Positions 1 through 8,689 are shown, counted from the first letter of the stretch. The stretch: 48,375 nt of DNA from Halochromatium sp. (GCA_010912705.1 POWB01000013.1:83673-132047); one strand, 5' to 3'. Notes: generated from the sequence alone by a model not told the origin. A program made the numbers and translations.

Positions 1-778
1 CCGGGCGCAGTTGGTTGATGGTGACGGCACCGGTCAACACCGATTTGAGCTGAGGGACGGTGCGAAAGGGTTTGCCGGTGCGCTCACAGAACTCGACGAG
101 ACGCTGCATCTGCGCATCCGAGGCGGTGGGCACGGCGAGCATGATCAGGTCGATGGCCAGTGACTCGACCAAGGCCGGGATCTGAGCAGAGCGGCCTTTG
201 ACCGGCACGCCATGGATGTCGCCACCTTGACGGCGCAGTTTGTCATCGACAAAGGCCACCGGATTGTATTGGCGGCTGTGGTCGCGCAGCATATCGCGCA
301 CCAGCATCTCGCCGGCCCGATCAGCACCGACCACCAGCACGCGCTCGCCGGGATGCAGGCCAAGGCTGTGGTCCTTGAGCCGGCGATAGAGCAGCCGTGG
401 CCCGGCCAGGCCGATCAACTGAAACACTAGGAACAAGGGCGGCACCGAGCGCGGCAGAAACTGGTTCCGGCTGAGCAGGAACAGGGTCAGCACGACTAGG
501 AAGGTGGTGACCGTGGCAGCCTGGGCGATCCGCCACAGGTCTGGCAGCGAGGCGAAGCGCCAGACGCCGCGATAGAGGCCGAAGGACGAGTAGACCAGCG
601 CGCAGATCAGCATGACTAATGGCAGCAGCTCCCAGGCCGCGCCCCAAAACTCGTGCGGGACATCGCCGAGATTGAAGCGCATCCAGTAGGCGCCCATCCA
701 AGCGATCGGCACCCAGAGCAGGTCGTGCAGAAAGGCCAAGAAGCGCGAGCGCAGCCGCTCGTACCAGCGCGTCACCAT
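1..778 (-). CDS. CapD/WbpM-type polysaccharide biosynthesis protein, partial (C-terminus beyond window)
   Basis: The visible 259 residues are the N-terminal part of a membrane-anchored nucleotide-sugar dehydratase/epimerase of the CapD/WbpM/FlaA1 family, which makes modified sugars for O-antigen or capsule. Several hydrophobic segments (around DLLWVPIAWMGAYW, LLPLVMLICALVY, TVTTFLVVLTLFLL) come first. A first Rossmann-like fold follows with VLVVGADRAGEMLV, then KGRSAQIPALVESLAIDLIMLAVP. The catalytic SDR domain would lie beyond position 1. The ATG at 778 follows the upstream gene's TGA by two codons in the same frame, so the two genes are almost certainly co-transcribed. The order (transferase, then CapD protein) resembles wbpL-wbpM of Pseudomonas. 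The longer open frame at 321-869 is a shadow in another frame. Confidence 0.85.
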   Translation of the reverse strand, partial: MVTRWYERLRSRFLAFLHDLLWVPIAWMGAYWMRFNLGDVPHEFWGAAWELLPLVMLICALVYSSFGLYRGVWRFASLPDLWRIAQAATVTTFLVVLTLFLLSRNQFLPRSVPPLFLVFQLIGLAGPRLLYRRLKDHSLGLHPGERVLVVGADRAGEMLVRDMLRDHSRQYNPVAFVDDKLRRQGGDIHGVPVKGRSAQIPALVESLAIDLIMLAVPTASDAQMQRLVEFCERTGKPFRTVPQLKSVLTGAVTINQLRP

Positions 779-784
779 CCGCGG

Positions 785-1861
785 TCAGCCAGGCCGGGCG
801 CGCTCGGCGAGGCCGACGCGATAATGAATCAAGACAAAGATCACCGCCCAGCCAATAATTAGCTGCCACTGCTCCAGGGTGGTTAGCCTGGTGGCGGCCA
901 GGGCGCTAGCGGTCACCGCGGCAATCAATAACAACGCCCAGATCAGGGTGCGTCGATGTCCCCAGCCAGCCAGCACCAAGCGCTGATAATGATGGGAGCG
1001 GTGCGCATCCCAGATGCGCTCGCCCTGCCTGGCACGGCGCAGCAGGGTCCAGGTGGCGTCGAGGATGAAGGGCGAGAAGATCAGCCAGCCGATCCACAGC
1101 GGAAAGAGTCCGGTGCTCGCGCCCCAGAGCGTGCAGCCGGCGGCGAGCAGGCCCAGGCTGGAGGCGCCAACATCGCCTAGAAAGATGCGTGCCGGAGGCA
1201 GATTGCCGGTGAGAAAGCCAGCCGCGGCCGCGGCCACTGCAGCGCAGCAGAGGGCATAGGTGAGATCACCGGCCTGGTAGCCGAGCAGGGCTAGGCCAGC
1301 AAAACCGATGCTGGCCATCCCCCCTGCGAGTCCGTCCATGCCATCCATAAAGTTATACAGATTGAGCATCCAGATACTGTAGAGCAGTGTCAGTGGCAGG
1401 GCGAGCAAGAGCGGCAATGGCATCATGGCACCGGGCAGACCGAGCTGGTCCCAGCGCAAGCCGCCTAGCCACAACAAGAGCGCGGCAGCCAGGTGTACCA
1501 ACAGCCGCAGTCGGCGCGAAAGCTCGATGCGGTCATCCCAATAGGAGACCGTCGCGACGAGCAGCAGGGCAGCGCCAAGCCATGCTAAGGGGGCGGCTGC
1601 TTGCAGCGCATCGCTGGTCGTGCCGCGGATCAACAGCCCCAGCAGACAGCCGGCCACCAAGCCACTGAGCAGCGCGAGGCCGCCTGTGCGCGGTACCGGT
1701 TGCGCATGCAGTGAGCGCGCATTGGGATGATCAAGCACATGAAGCCACTGCAGCTGCCCGCGCGCCAAGAACGAGGTCAAGCGCGCACTGACCAGAAAGG
1801 CACTGCCGATGACCGCCACTAGTGCAAGCAGGCCGAGACCGAGCGCGGACTCAGCCATCAA
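785..1861 (-). CDS. WecA/WbpL-type undecaprenyl-phosphate glycosyl-1-phosphate transferase
   Basis: This 358-residue integral membrane protein belongs to the MraY/WecA family, which moves a sugar-1-phosphate from a UDP-sugar to undecaprenyl phosphate and so starts O-antigen or capsule synthesis. About ten hydrophobic helices are visible. Family motifs are present: DHPNARSLHAQPVPRTGG near residues 44-61, the Asp pair in SYWDD (109-110), NLYNFMDGMDGLAGG (167-181), the FLGDVGAS loop (around 227-234) and the His-rich cytosolic motif AHRSHHYQRL near residue 290. The first four bases overlap the end of yajL (ATGA type), so the two are translationally coupled. Pairing with a CapD/WbpM protein favours a WbpL-like role over enterobacterial-antigen WecA, but the sugar cannot be read from sequence. 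Confidence 0.88.
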   Translation of the reverse strand: MMAESALGLGLLALVAVIGSAFLVSARLTSFLARGQLQWLHVLDHPNARSLHAQPVPRTGGLALLSGLVAGCLLGLLIRGTTSDALQAAAPLAWLGAALLLVATVSYWDDRIELSRRLRLLVHLAAALLLWLGGLRWDQLGLPGAMMPLPLLLALPLTLLYSIWMLNLYNFMDGMDGLAGGMASIGFAGLALLGYQAGDLTYALCCAAVAAAAAGFLTGNLPPARIFLGDVGASSLGLLAAGCTLWGASTGLFPLWIGWLIFSPFILDATWTLLRRARQGERIWDAHRSHHYQRLVLAGWGHRRTLIWALLLIAAVTASALAATRLTTLEQWQLIIGWAVIFVLIHYRVGLAERARPG

Positions 1862-2412
1862 CCAGGTCGCATCAGTTTCGCCTCGACCAGGGCACGGCAG
1901 TCGGCATCCACTAGGAGCTCGATCAGCTGGAGCGCGAAATCCATGGCTGTACCCGGACCACGCGAGGTCACGACCTTGCCATCGACCACCACTGGCTGCT
2001 CCAGCAGCCGGGTCTCGGGGTAGCGGGCCGCGTCGATGGCGCCGGGAAAGCAGGTCGCCGCGCGACCATCAAGCAGGCCGGTACTGGCCAAGACCGCTGG
2101 CGCCGCACAGATCGCCGCACTCCAACGATCTGAGGCCGCCTGGCGTGCCAGCAGATCGTGGATACGGATATCGCGGTCGAGGTGGGTTGCGCCAGGCTGT
2201 CCGCCCGGCAGGATGATCATCTCGAAGTCATCTTCAGCGACCTCGTCAAGATCAACATCGGGCACCAGCACCGTACCCCGACTACAGGTCACCGGCCCAG
2301 GCTCCAGCCCAGCGGTCACCACCTCGATCTGCGCCCGGCGCAATAGATCGATGATGGTCACGGCCTCGAGCTCTTCACAGCCAGGAGCGAGCGGGACGAG
2401 AACAGGTCGCAT
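1858..2412 (-). CDS. yajL: YajL, DJ-1/PfpI family protein
   Basis: This 184-residue protein matches E. coli YajL, a DJ-1-superfamily cytosolic protein linked to protection against oxidative and carbonyl stress. Diagnostic features are the acidic residue in LAPGCEELEAVTIIDLL (E14/E15), the LPGG turn near residue 70, the nucleophile-elbow cysteine C102 in AAICAAPAVL, and GPGTAMDFALQLIELL near the C-terminus. Length is typical (YajL is about 196 residues). The gene overlaps the downstream transferase by 4 bp. The surface-sugar genes have no obvious functional link to it, so operon membership may be incidental. Whether it acts as a chaperone, glyoxalase or deglycase is debated for the family and not decidable here. 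Confidence 0.92.
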   Translation of the reverse strand: MRPVLVPLAPGCEELEAVTIIDLLRRAQIEVVTAGLEPGPVTCSRGTVLVPDVDLDEVAEDDFEMIILPGGQPGATHLDRDIRIHDLLARQAASDRWSAAICAAPAVLASTGLLDGRAATCFPGAIDAARYPETRLLEQPVVVDGKVVTSRGPGTAMDFALQLIELLVDADCRALVEAKLMRPG

Positions 2413-2455
2413 GAATGATCTCCAGGTATGCAGCAGTTAAGCGGTGGCCGGATAC

Positions 2456-4078
2456 TCAGTGCAGAGGCTCGCCGGTCGGCGCGGTCTCAGCCTGATCCCC
2501 AGGCTGGGCAGCGCTCCTGCTCGACTCGATGACAGCCGGCGCCTGGCCTAGGATGACGAGTCCCTTGAGCACGTTCAGGGCCTCGGAGAGCTGATAGTCC
2601 TCCGCTGCGAGCGGCTTGTCGTTCTCGCCTGCGTCCTCATCACTACCCCTGATGCTCTGATCTTTGGATTGATTCTCGGGGCTCTCGCCGGCCTCGCCGT
2701 TCTCGTCTTCGAGGTGGCGCACGAGGTTGGCCTCTTTGATCGGAGCTACGTCGGAATCGGACGCCAGGGTCAAGCTGCCACGCTCGAGGATGATATCAGG
2801 GACGATGCCGAGGGCCTGGATCGAGCGCCCTGCTGGCGTGTAGTAACGTGCCGTGGTGAGCTTTAAGGCAGTGCGCTCATCAACAGGGATAATGGTCTGC
2901 ACGGAGCCCTTGCCGAAGGTCTCGTTGCCCATGATCAGGGCGCGGCGCTGGTCTTGCAGGGCGCCGGCGACGATCTCAGAGGCCGAGGCACTGCCACCAT
3001 TGACGAGGACCACCAGGGGCGCACCTTCGAGCACATCATCAGGGCCGGCGCGGAACTCGAGCTTGGCGTCGTCGAGCCGGCCTTCGGTGTAGACGATGAG
3101 CCCCTGCTCCAGGAAGGCATCACTGACCCCGACCGCGGTGTTCAGCACCCCGCCGGGGTTGTTGCGCAGATCGAGCACGACCCCTTTGAGAGGACCGCCG
3201 TTCTCGCCCTTCAGCGTCTTCACCGCGTCGAGCAGGTCGTCGGTGGTCCGAGCCTGGAAATTGGCGATGCGCAGGTAGCCGAAGCCAGGCTCGAGCAGGC
3301 GCTGCTTCACTGAGGCAACCTTGATCACAGCGCGCTCGAGCTTGATGCTCAGGGGCTTAGACTCACCGTCGCGCATCAGGGTGAGCTCGATGTGGCTGCC
3401 GGGCTTACCTCGCATCAGCTCGACCGCATCACTGAGGCTCATCCCCTTCACCGGTTTGTCATCGATGCGGACGATCAGATCACCGGCTTGGATGCCAGCA
3501 CGCTGGGCGGGCGTGTCGTCGATCGGCGCGATCACCTTGACGAAGCCATCTTCCATGCCGACCTCGATGCCAAGGCCGCCGAACTCGCCGGTCGTGCCGA
3601 CCTGCAGGTCTTCGTACTGCTCGGGATCGAGATAGGCCGAATGCGGATCAAGGCCACCGAGCATGCCGCGAATCGCGCTCGCGAGCAGCTCGCGGTCATC
3701 GACCTGCTCGACATAGTCACTCTTGATACGGCCAAACACCTCAGCAAAGACGCGTAGCTCTTCGAGCGGTAGTCCTTGCGGCTCCTCCGCCTCTGGCTGC
3801 ATGGCGGCTTGAATCGCTTCACGCACCTCGTCGACACTGGGCTCCGGGCGCGTCCCGGTTGGCTTGAAGCCGGGCGGAGGTGGCTGTACCGCAGGCGGCG
3901 TCACGGCAGGTGTCGCGCTAGGGGGGGCGGCCTGGTCGGGGGCCTCTGATGCGGATTCAATAGACGGGGCAGCACTGGGCTCGGGCTCGGGCTCAGGCGC
4001 AGCTGCGGGCTGCGCCAAGGCAATTGGCGCGAGGCCGAAGCAAAGGAGGGCAAGAGCGACTGACTGGCATCTGGTCAT
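2456..4078 (-). CDS. ctpA: C-terminal processing protease CtpA (S41 family)
   Basis: This is a periplasmic tail-specific serine protease of about 540 residues. The order is signal peptide (MTRCQSVALALLCFGLAPIALAQ), a Pro/Glu/Ala-rich spacer, a helical N-terminal region, a PDZ domain (from GGLGIEVGMEDGFVKVIAP to PGSHIELTLMRDG), the S41 core, and an acidic C-terminal tail. The catalytic Ser lies in NGGSASASEI (about residue 365 from the chosen start) and the general-base Lys in ETFGKGSVQ (about residue 390), with the 25-residue spacing of the family. The frame is open up to a TTG at 4138, but the ATG at 4078 places the signal peptide at the N-terminus. envC lies immediately upstream on the same strand, a pairing common in Gammaproteobacteria. 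CtpA enzymes often control peptidoglycan hydrolases; that role is inference here. Confidence 0.92.
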   Translation of the reverse strand: MTRCQSVALALLCFGLAPIALAQPAAAPEPEPEPSAAPSIESASEAPDQAAPPSATPAVTPPAVQPPPPGFKPTGTRPEPSVDEVREAIQAAMQPEAEEPQGLPLEELRVFAEVFGRIKSDYVEQVDDRELLASAIRGMLGGLDPHSAYLDPEQYEDLQVGTTGEFGGLGIEVGMEDGFVKVIAPIDDTPAQRAGIQAGDLIVRIDDKPVKGMSLSDAVELMRGKPGSHIELTLMRDGESKPLSIKLERAVIKVASVKQRLLEPGFGYLRIANFQARTTDDLLDAVKTLKGENGGPLKGVVLDLRNNPGGVLNTAVGVSDAFLEQGLIVYTEGRLDDAKLEFRAGPDDVLEGAPLVVLVNGGSASASEIVAGALQDQRRALIMGNETFGKGSVQTIIPVDERTALKLTTARYYTPAGRSIQALGIVPDIILERGSLTLASDSDVAPIKEANLVRHLEDENGEAGESPENQSKDQSIRGSDEDAGENDKPLAAEDYQLSEALNVLKGLVILGQAPAVIESSRSAAQPGDQAETAPTGEPLH

Positions 4079-4190
4079 TAGAAGGGTCCTACGGGCCTGC
4101 TGTGCAGCCCGGCTGTTGTGTTCTGTTTGACTCACCAACTCTATTGAGGCTGATTGAGCGCTCGCGTTCCCAGACCGCGATCAGGTCTGA

Positions 4191-5543
4191 TCATCGGCCT
4201 GCGGCCTGGCACCAGCGGGCGGGGTCAATGGCGCGTCCATCACGGCGGATGGCAAAATACAGACCCTTTGACCCGGTCCCGCCACTGTCACCAGCCAAGG
4301 CGATCAGATCGCCCGCTGCAACCCATTCTCCCACGTCCTTCATCAGCGCCTGATTATGTCCATAAAGTGATAGATAGCCATCGCCGTGATCGATCACAAT
4401 CAACATACCAAAGCCACGCAACCAACCGGCATAGGCGACTCGGCCATGGTGCACGGCAACGACCTCAGCGCCTGGATGCGTGGCCAGCAAGACGCCATCC
4501 GCGTGTAATGCGCCTTGCTCGCGGCCTTCGCCGAAGGTCCGCAGGATACGACTCCCTGCCAGCGGCCAGGCCAGCTCGCCTTGCAGCTCGCTGATCGCAG
4601 TCAGGCTGAGATTGACCTCATCGGCGATCTCCGCCTCGCGCTTGAGCTGTTCGATCAAGCCCTGCATGGCCTTGGCATCCGCTGCAAGCGCCGAGGCCCG
4701 CGCCTGCTCGGCGGCAATCGCCTGCTCCAGATCGCTCAAGATCGCCTGCCGCGCGCGCTGTGCGCTCATCAAGCGCTCGCGGGTCTGCGCTTGCTGCGCT
4801 GCCAGCCGCGCTAAGCGCTGCGCTTCCTCCCGCTCCCCTTGCTCTAGCTCCTGCAATCTGCGCTCGAGGCTGAGCATCGCCTCGATCTGAGCCCTGCGGC
4901 GGGCACTGAGGATCAGATAATAACCCAATAGCCGCTCTGCTCGGCGTGGATCATCCTGACCGAGCAACAGGCGGACCTGATCACCACGTCCCATCGCATA
5001 GGCAGTCCGCACCAGCTCGGCCAACCTAGCACGCGCCACACTGAGCTCGCCTCGGGTGGCCGCAAGCCGCGTCTCAACGGCCATCACTGCCGCACGCTGC
5101 GCCGTCACCATCAGGTCTAGCTGGCGGTTGGCCTTGGTCAGCGCATCGATGTCTTGCTCGAACTGTCTCAGCTCGTCTAAGAGGGCATCCCGATAGCCTA
5201 GGTGATCGCTCATGTCGGCGCGTAGCTGATCGAGATGCGCCCGCAGCTGCTCGAGCTCCCGTTCACGTTGTTGTAGAACATCCAGCTTCGACTCAGGCTC
5301 CGGCTCCCTATCCTGGTCCGAGGTCGCAGCGACAGCGGCCTCAGCGAGCTGATAGGTCGCCGCCTCGATAGGCTTGTCGGTTGCCGCTGGACGCTCTCGC
5401 TGAGCTGGGCTCGCAGCGGCCAAGACCGGCAGCAAAGCCACCAGCATTAGGTAGTGCTCTGCAGCGCCGCGCAGCAAGGACCACTTGGTCTTGTAAGACC
5501 CGAATCGATGAAGACTTGTCAGACACCTAGAAAGGTTTATCAT
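4191..5543 (-). CDS. envC: EnvC-type murein hydrolase activator
   Basis: This periplasmic protein of about 450 residues has a signal peptide (hydrophobic core LMLVALLPVLAAASPA), a long coiled coil rich in Glu, Arg, Leu and Ala (roughly residues 85-315), and a C-terminal LytM/M23 domain (GALHADGVLLATHPGAEVVAV ... HGDGYLSLYGHN ... GLYFAIRRDG). The M23 zinc ligands are degenerate: the final HxH is replaced by YFAIR, exactly as in E. coli EnvC (YFEIR). It should therefore activate amidases at the division site rather than cut murein itself. The start is uncertain: the frame is open to 5579, where it would overlap the divergent regulator. I chose ATG 5543; a TTG near 5477 or ATG 5447 would give a more compact signal peptide. 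Confidence 0.9.
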   Translation of the reverse strand: MINLSRCLTSLHRFGSYKTKWSLLRGAAEHYLMLVALLPVLAAASPAQRERPAATDKPIEAATYQLAEAAVAATSDQDREPEPESKLDVLQQRERELEQLRAHLDQLRADMSDHLGYRDALLDELRQFEQDIDALTKANRQLDLMVTAQRAAVMAVETRLAATRGELSVARARLAELVRTAYAMGRGDQVRLLLGQDDPRRAERLLGYYLILSARRRAQIEAMLSLERRLQELEQGEREEAQRLARLAAQQAQTRERLMSAQRARQAILSDLEQAIAAEQARASALAADAKAMQGLIEQLKREAEIADEVNLSLTAISELQGELAWPLAGSRILRTFGEGREQGALHADGVLLATHPGAEVVAVHHGRVAYAGWLRGFGMLIVIDHGDGYLSLYGHNQALMKDVGEWVAAGDLIALAGDSGGTGSKGLYFAIRRDGRAIDPARWCQAAGR

Positions 5544-5577
5544 CGTTTTATGAAGCGTTGATATACAGGCCGACGTC

Positions 5578-5976
5578 ATGGTGGGAGAAGATCAGGTGCT
5601 AGCTCCAGTGCAGGGTGCAGATCCAGCGTTCAAGCACGAGCAAACGAGGAATCATGAGCTGGGCTTTGCTGAGCTCGAGCTATTCGCCGATGACGCCGAT
5701 ATCGAGCGCGCATCGCGATCACTGAAAGCGATGTCGCATCCGTTGCGGCTGAAGATCCTTTGCACCTTGGGTGATGAGGAGGTAAGTGTGCAAGACATTG
5801 TCGAGCACGTTGGCACCTCGCAGAGCAATATATCGCAGCATCTCGCGATCCTGCGTGATAAGGGTATTCTCGCTGCGCGCAAGGATGCCAACCGCGTCTA
5901 TTATCGGGTTGGCGACGCTCGCACCCTGCGCCTCATCGGCATGATGCGCGAGGTCTTCTGCAGTCGTGCCCCCTGA
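5578..5976 (+). CDS. ArsR-family regulator with SqrR/BigR/YgaV-like cysteine pair
   Basis: This is a 132-residue winged-helix repressor of the ArsR/SmtB family. The helix-turn-helix is SVQDIVEHVGTSQSNISQHLAIL (about 70-92) and the wing is ILAARKDANRVYYRV (about 97-111). The metal-binding CVC motif of arsenic sensors is absent (EEVSVQDI instead). Two cysteines remain, C62 in KILCTL and C128 in REVFCS, 66 residues apart. This matches the positions and the 66-residue spacing of the redox/persulfide-sensing pair of Rhodobacter SqrR (C41/C107) and of BigR, and resembles YgaV. The first 40 residues are an extra acidic extension. The next gene encodes a membrane rhodanese, which fits sulfane-sulfur sensing. 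The gene is divergent from envC with almost no spacer, so it may also control that promoter. Confidence 0.85.
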   Translation: MVGEDQVLAPVQGADPAFKHEQTRNHELGFAELELFADDADIERASRSLKAMSHPLRLKILCTLGDEEVSVQDIVEHVGTSQSNISQHLAILRDKGILAARKDANRVYYRVGDARTLRLIGMMREVFCSRAP

Positions 5977-6081
5977 GCAGGCGTGACGTCGAGCGCACAG
6001 ACCCTTATACTTGTTGGCTGATTTCACCGCACCGCGACGCCTTGTGCGACGCTTGGCCCTGCCACAGTCGACATCTTTCCC

Positions 6082-6498
6082 ATGCTGCTCGAATTCGTCG
6101 GAAACCACTGGGTGCTGTTTGCAGCACTTGGCGTCATCCTCGGCCTACTCACCTTCTCGGTGATCATTGGCGAGAAGGGGTCGGTGGACCCCAGCGCCGC
6201 AACCATTATGATCAACCAGCGTGATGCCGCTGTGATCGATGTTCGACCCGCCGCGGATTTCGCCAAGGGCCACATCATCAATGCCGTTAACGTGCCCATG
6301 AACGGCTTCAAGAAGCAAACCGCCACGTTGTCCCGCTACAAAGACGGGCCGGTCATCATCAATTGCCGCTCCGGCTCGCAGTCGCAGGCGGCCTGCCATG
6401 TCCTACGCAAGGCGGGCTTTGGCGAGGTCTATAACCTTAAAGGTGGCATCATGGCTTGGGAAAGTGCCAACCTGCCGCTCACGCGGAAGAAGCGCTAA
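6082..6498 (+). CDS. yibN: Membrane-anchored single-domain rhodanese (YibN-like)
   Basis: This 138-residue protein has one N-terminal transmembrane helix (WVLFAALGVILGLLTFSVII, about 10-29) and a rhodanese domain (about 40-134). The sulfur-accepting cysteine is present in the active-site loop INCRSGSQSQAA, preceded by VIDVRPAADFAKGHI. It is placed just before secB and gpsA like E. coli YibN. E. coli YibN has a much altered loop, whereas this one has a standard Cys loop, so persulfide transfer is plausible. The ArsR gene with the SqrR-like cysteine pair lies 105 bp upstream on the same strand. I see no strong ribosome binding site before ATG 6082. Substrate is unknown. Confidence 0.88.
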   Translation: MLLEFVGNHWVLFAALGVILGLLTFSVIIGEKGSVDPSAATIMINQRDAAVIDVRPAADFAKGHIINAVNVPMNGFKKQTATLSRYKDGPVIINCRSGSQSQAACHVLRKAGFGEVYNLKGGIMAWESANLPLTRKKR

Positions 6499-6612
6499 CG
6501 CTGCCCGCCAATCCGTCTTGCGGCTCAGTCAGCGCATCCTCTGCAGCTCATTTTCTGCAACTCATCGTCTATCCATCATTCAGCTCATCGCTCAGATCGA
6601 CCGGAGTCCTCC

Positions 6613-7101
6613 ATGGCCGAGAATCAACCGCCGCAGGGCGAGCGTCAGTTCGCGCTGCGCAGCGTCTACATCAAAGACCTCTCCTATGAGGCGCCGAATG
6701 CGCCCGAGATCTTCCGTCAGGAGTGGAAGCCTGAGACGTCCCTGCATCTGGACATCAAGCTGACTGCACTCTCTGAGGACACCCACGAGATCGTGCTCAC
6801 GGTCACTGTGACGACCAAGGTCGGCGAGCAGACCGCCTACCTGATCGAGGTGCAGCAAGCAGGCATCATCAGCGTGGCTGGCTTCGCGCAAGAAGAGCTT
6901 GGACCGCTGTTTTATGTCTACTGTCCTAGTATCCTGTTTCCCTACGCACGTCAGGCCGTCTCTGATCTGGTGGTGAAGGGTGGCTTCCCGCATCTGGTGC
7001 TGCAGCATGTGAGCTTCGACGCCATCTACGCGCAGAAGCAGGCCGAGCAGGCCGCACCGGGACAGGCAGAGACCGCTCCAGCGGGCGAGACGACCCACTA
7101 A
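6613..7101 (+). CDS. secB: SecB, protein-export chaperone
   Basis: This 162-residue protein matches SecB, the cytosolic tetrameric chaperone that keeps precursors unfolded and delivers them to SecA. Family signatures include RSVYIKDLSYEAPNAPEIF near the N-terminus, LTVTVTTKVGEQTAYLIEVQQAGIISVAGF in the middle, and CPSILFPYARQAVSDLVVKGGFPHLVLQHVSFD toward the C-terminus. The Ala/Gln-rich tail is non-conserved. A GGAG motif lies 8-12 bases before ATG 6613. It sits between a rhodanese and gpsA as in E. coli, except that grxC is missing between rhodanese and secB. Confidence 0.97.
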   Translation: MAENQPPQGERQFALRSVYIKDLSYEAPNAPEIFRQEWKPETSLHLDIKLTALSEDTHEIVLTVTVTTKVGEQTAYLIEVQQAGIISVAGFAQEELGPLFYVYCPSILFPYARQAVSDLVVKGGFPHLVLQHVSFDAIYAQKQAEQAAPGQAETAPAGETTH

Positions 7102-7236
7102 GCCACTGTCCATCAACTGCTTCCCGATTCGAGCACCACTCCAGGGCGATTATCGGGAACCAGACAGTTACTAAGCCACTGTGGCCAGAACAGGCCATGG
7201 ATCAGGCCAGAATCAAGCAGCTTGGTAGCAATCTTT

Positions 7237-8232
7237 ATGCAGCGTATCGCCGTCATCGGAGCCGGTTCTTGGGGGACGGCGCTAGCCGTATTATTGGCTA
7301 GAAACGGTCACCAGACCCCGCTTTGGAGTCATGATCCTGAGCAGATCGCCGCACTGCTGCGCGACCGCGAGAACAAGACCTTCCTGCCTGGGATTGCGCT
7401 ACCGGATCTGATCGAGCCGACCAGGTCGCTTGAGCAGGCGCTAGATGGCGCAACCGGCATCCTGGTCGTAGTGCCGAGCCAATTCTTTGCCGATGTGTTA
7501 GGCGCAGCGGCCCCCTTTCTGCCACCCAATCTCGGTGTGCTTTGGGCCACCAAGGGCTTTGACCTCGCGACGGGTCGGCTGCTGCACGAGGTAGTGCTGG
7601 AGCGCACTGGGCCGCGTGAGCTGGCGGTGCTGTCCGGCCCGAGCTTTGCCGCGGAGGTTGCGAAAGGTCTGCCGACCGCTGTGACCCTGGCCGCATCGAG
7701 CATGGCATTCGCCGAAGAATGCGCGGCTTGGGTCCATTCGGAGCGTTTTCGCGCCTACACCCATGATGATCTGATCGGGGTGCAAGTTGGCGGTGCTGCC
7801 AAGAATGTGCTGGCGATCGCCACTGGTATCGCTGACGGGCTCGGCTTCGGTGCCAATACGCGAGCGGCATTGATCACCCGTGGTCTGGCTGAGCTGATCC
7901 GTCTCGGAACCGCGCTCGGTGCGCGTCGGGAAACCTTTATGGGCCTAGCCGGCCTTGGTGATTTAGTGCTCACCTGTACCGACAATCAATCACGCAACCG
8001 GCGCTTGGGGCTGGCCCTGGCCCGGGGTGAAACCGCAACGGCGGCCATGGCGTCGATTGGGCAGGAGGTCGAGGGCGTAATCACCGCAGAGGCCGTACAG
8101 CGGATTGCCGGCGAGCATCAGATCGAGATGCCGATCTCTGAGCAGGTCTATGCCGTGCTTTACGAGGGGCAAACCCCAGAAGCGGCGACGCGGCAACTGC
8201 TCGAGCGCTCAAGCCGCTCAGAACTCGACTGA
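7237..8232 (+). CDS. gpsA: Glycerol-3-phosphate dehydrogenase [NAD(P)+], GpsA
   Basis: This 331-residue cytosolic enzyme reduces dihydroxyacetone phosphate to sn-glycerol-3-phosphate for phospholipid synthesis. The N-terminal Rossmann motif is IAVIGAGSWGTALA. The substrate-domain signatures follow: LSGPSFAAEVAKGLPTAVTLA, then GGAAKNVLAIATGIADGLGFGANTRAALITRGLAEL with the catalytic Lys, and GLAGLGDLVLTCT. The frame is open to TTG 7222, but ATG 7237 puts the nucleotide-binding motif at its usual distance from the N-terminus. It ends one base from the convergent trmL gene. The secB-gpsA order is the enterobacterial one; cysE, which follows in E. coli, is absent. Confidence 0.96.
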   Translation: MQRIAVIGAGSWGTALAVLLARNGHQTPLWSHDPEQIAALLRDRENKTFLPGIALPDLIEPTRSLEQALDGATGILVVVPSQFFADVLGAAAPFLPPNLGVLWATKGFDLATGRLLHEVVLERTGPRELAVLSGPSFAAEVAKGLPTAVTLAASSMAFAEECAAWVHSERFRAYTHDDLIGVQVGGAAKNVLAIATGIADGLGFGANTRAALITRGLAELIRLGTALGARRETFMGLAGLGDLVLTCTDNQSRNRRLGLALARGETATAAMASIGQEVEGVITAEAVQRIAGEHQIEMPISEQVYAVLYEGQTPEAATRQLLERSSRSELD

Positions 8233-8233
8233 C

Positions 8234-8689
8234 TCAACGAAACCCCATTTGCCGCCAGGCCTCATAGACCACCACGGCGACCGCATTAGAGAGGTTGAGA
8301 CTGCGATTGTTCGGCTGCATCGGAAGCCGAAGACGCTGCGCTGCCGGCACCGACTCGCGCAGCGCGACCGGCAGGCCGCGCGTCTCTGGTCCAAACAGAA
8401 AGGCGTCACCGGCGCGAAAGCTCGCCTCTGCATAGACTTGATGGCTGTGGGTGCTCAGGGTGAAGAGCCGCGGCACGCCCAGTGCATGCATGCAAACATC
8501 CATGCTTGCATGCACCTCAACCCCAACCCATTCCCGATAATCGAGACCGGCCCGACGTAGCCTGCGGTCGTCAAGCTCGAATCCTAAGGGCTTAATCAGA
8601 TGCAGACTAGAACCGGTGTTGGCACAGAGTCTGATTACATTACCTGTGTTTGGCGGAATCTCGGGCTGGTACAGAATGACGTGGAACAT
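8234..8689 (-). CDS. trmL: tRNA (cytidine/uridine-2'-O-)-methyltransferase TrmL
   Basis: This 151-residue SPOUT-family methyltransferase modifies the wobble ribose of tRNA-Leu isoacceptors. Motifs are [24 protein letters not shown] at the start, the [10 protein letters not shown] knot motif, and [26 protein letters not shown] at the end, all matching TrmL (E. coli 157 residues). The frame runs upstream to 8815, but ATG 8689 is where homology begins. It is convergent with gpsA with a one-base gap. An inverted repeat (GCATGCAA at 8488-8495 with TTGCATGC at 8506-8513) lies inside the coding region and encodes [12 protein letters not shown] regard it as chance. Confidence 0.93.
   Translation of the reverse strand: MFHVILYQPEIPPNTGNVIRLCANTGSSLHLIKPLGFELDDRRLRRAGLDYREWVGVEVHASMDVCMHALGVPRLFTLSTHSHQVYAEASFRAGDAFLFGPETRGLPVALRESVPAAQRLRLPMQPNNRSLNLSNAVAVVVYEAWRQMGFR

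Noticed and set aside
321..869. 182-residue open frame on the minus strand
   Set aside because: It overlaps the CapD-type and transferase genes in another frame, is rich in Arg, Ala and Pro, and has no family resemblance; the frame from 778 carries the real protein.
5578..5976. Arsenic- or zinc-sensing assignment for the ArsR protein
   Set aside because: The CVC metal motif in the recognition-helix region and the His/Asp ligands of the C-terminal zinc site are not visible.
8482..8516. GCATGCAA/TTGCATGC hairpin as a regulatory RNA or terminator
   Set aside because: It lies inside the trmL coding sequence, has no T-tract, and encodes an ordinary stretch of the protein.
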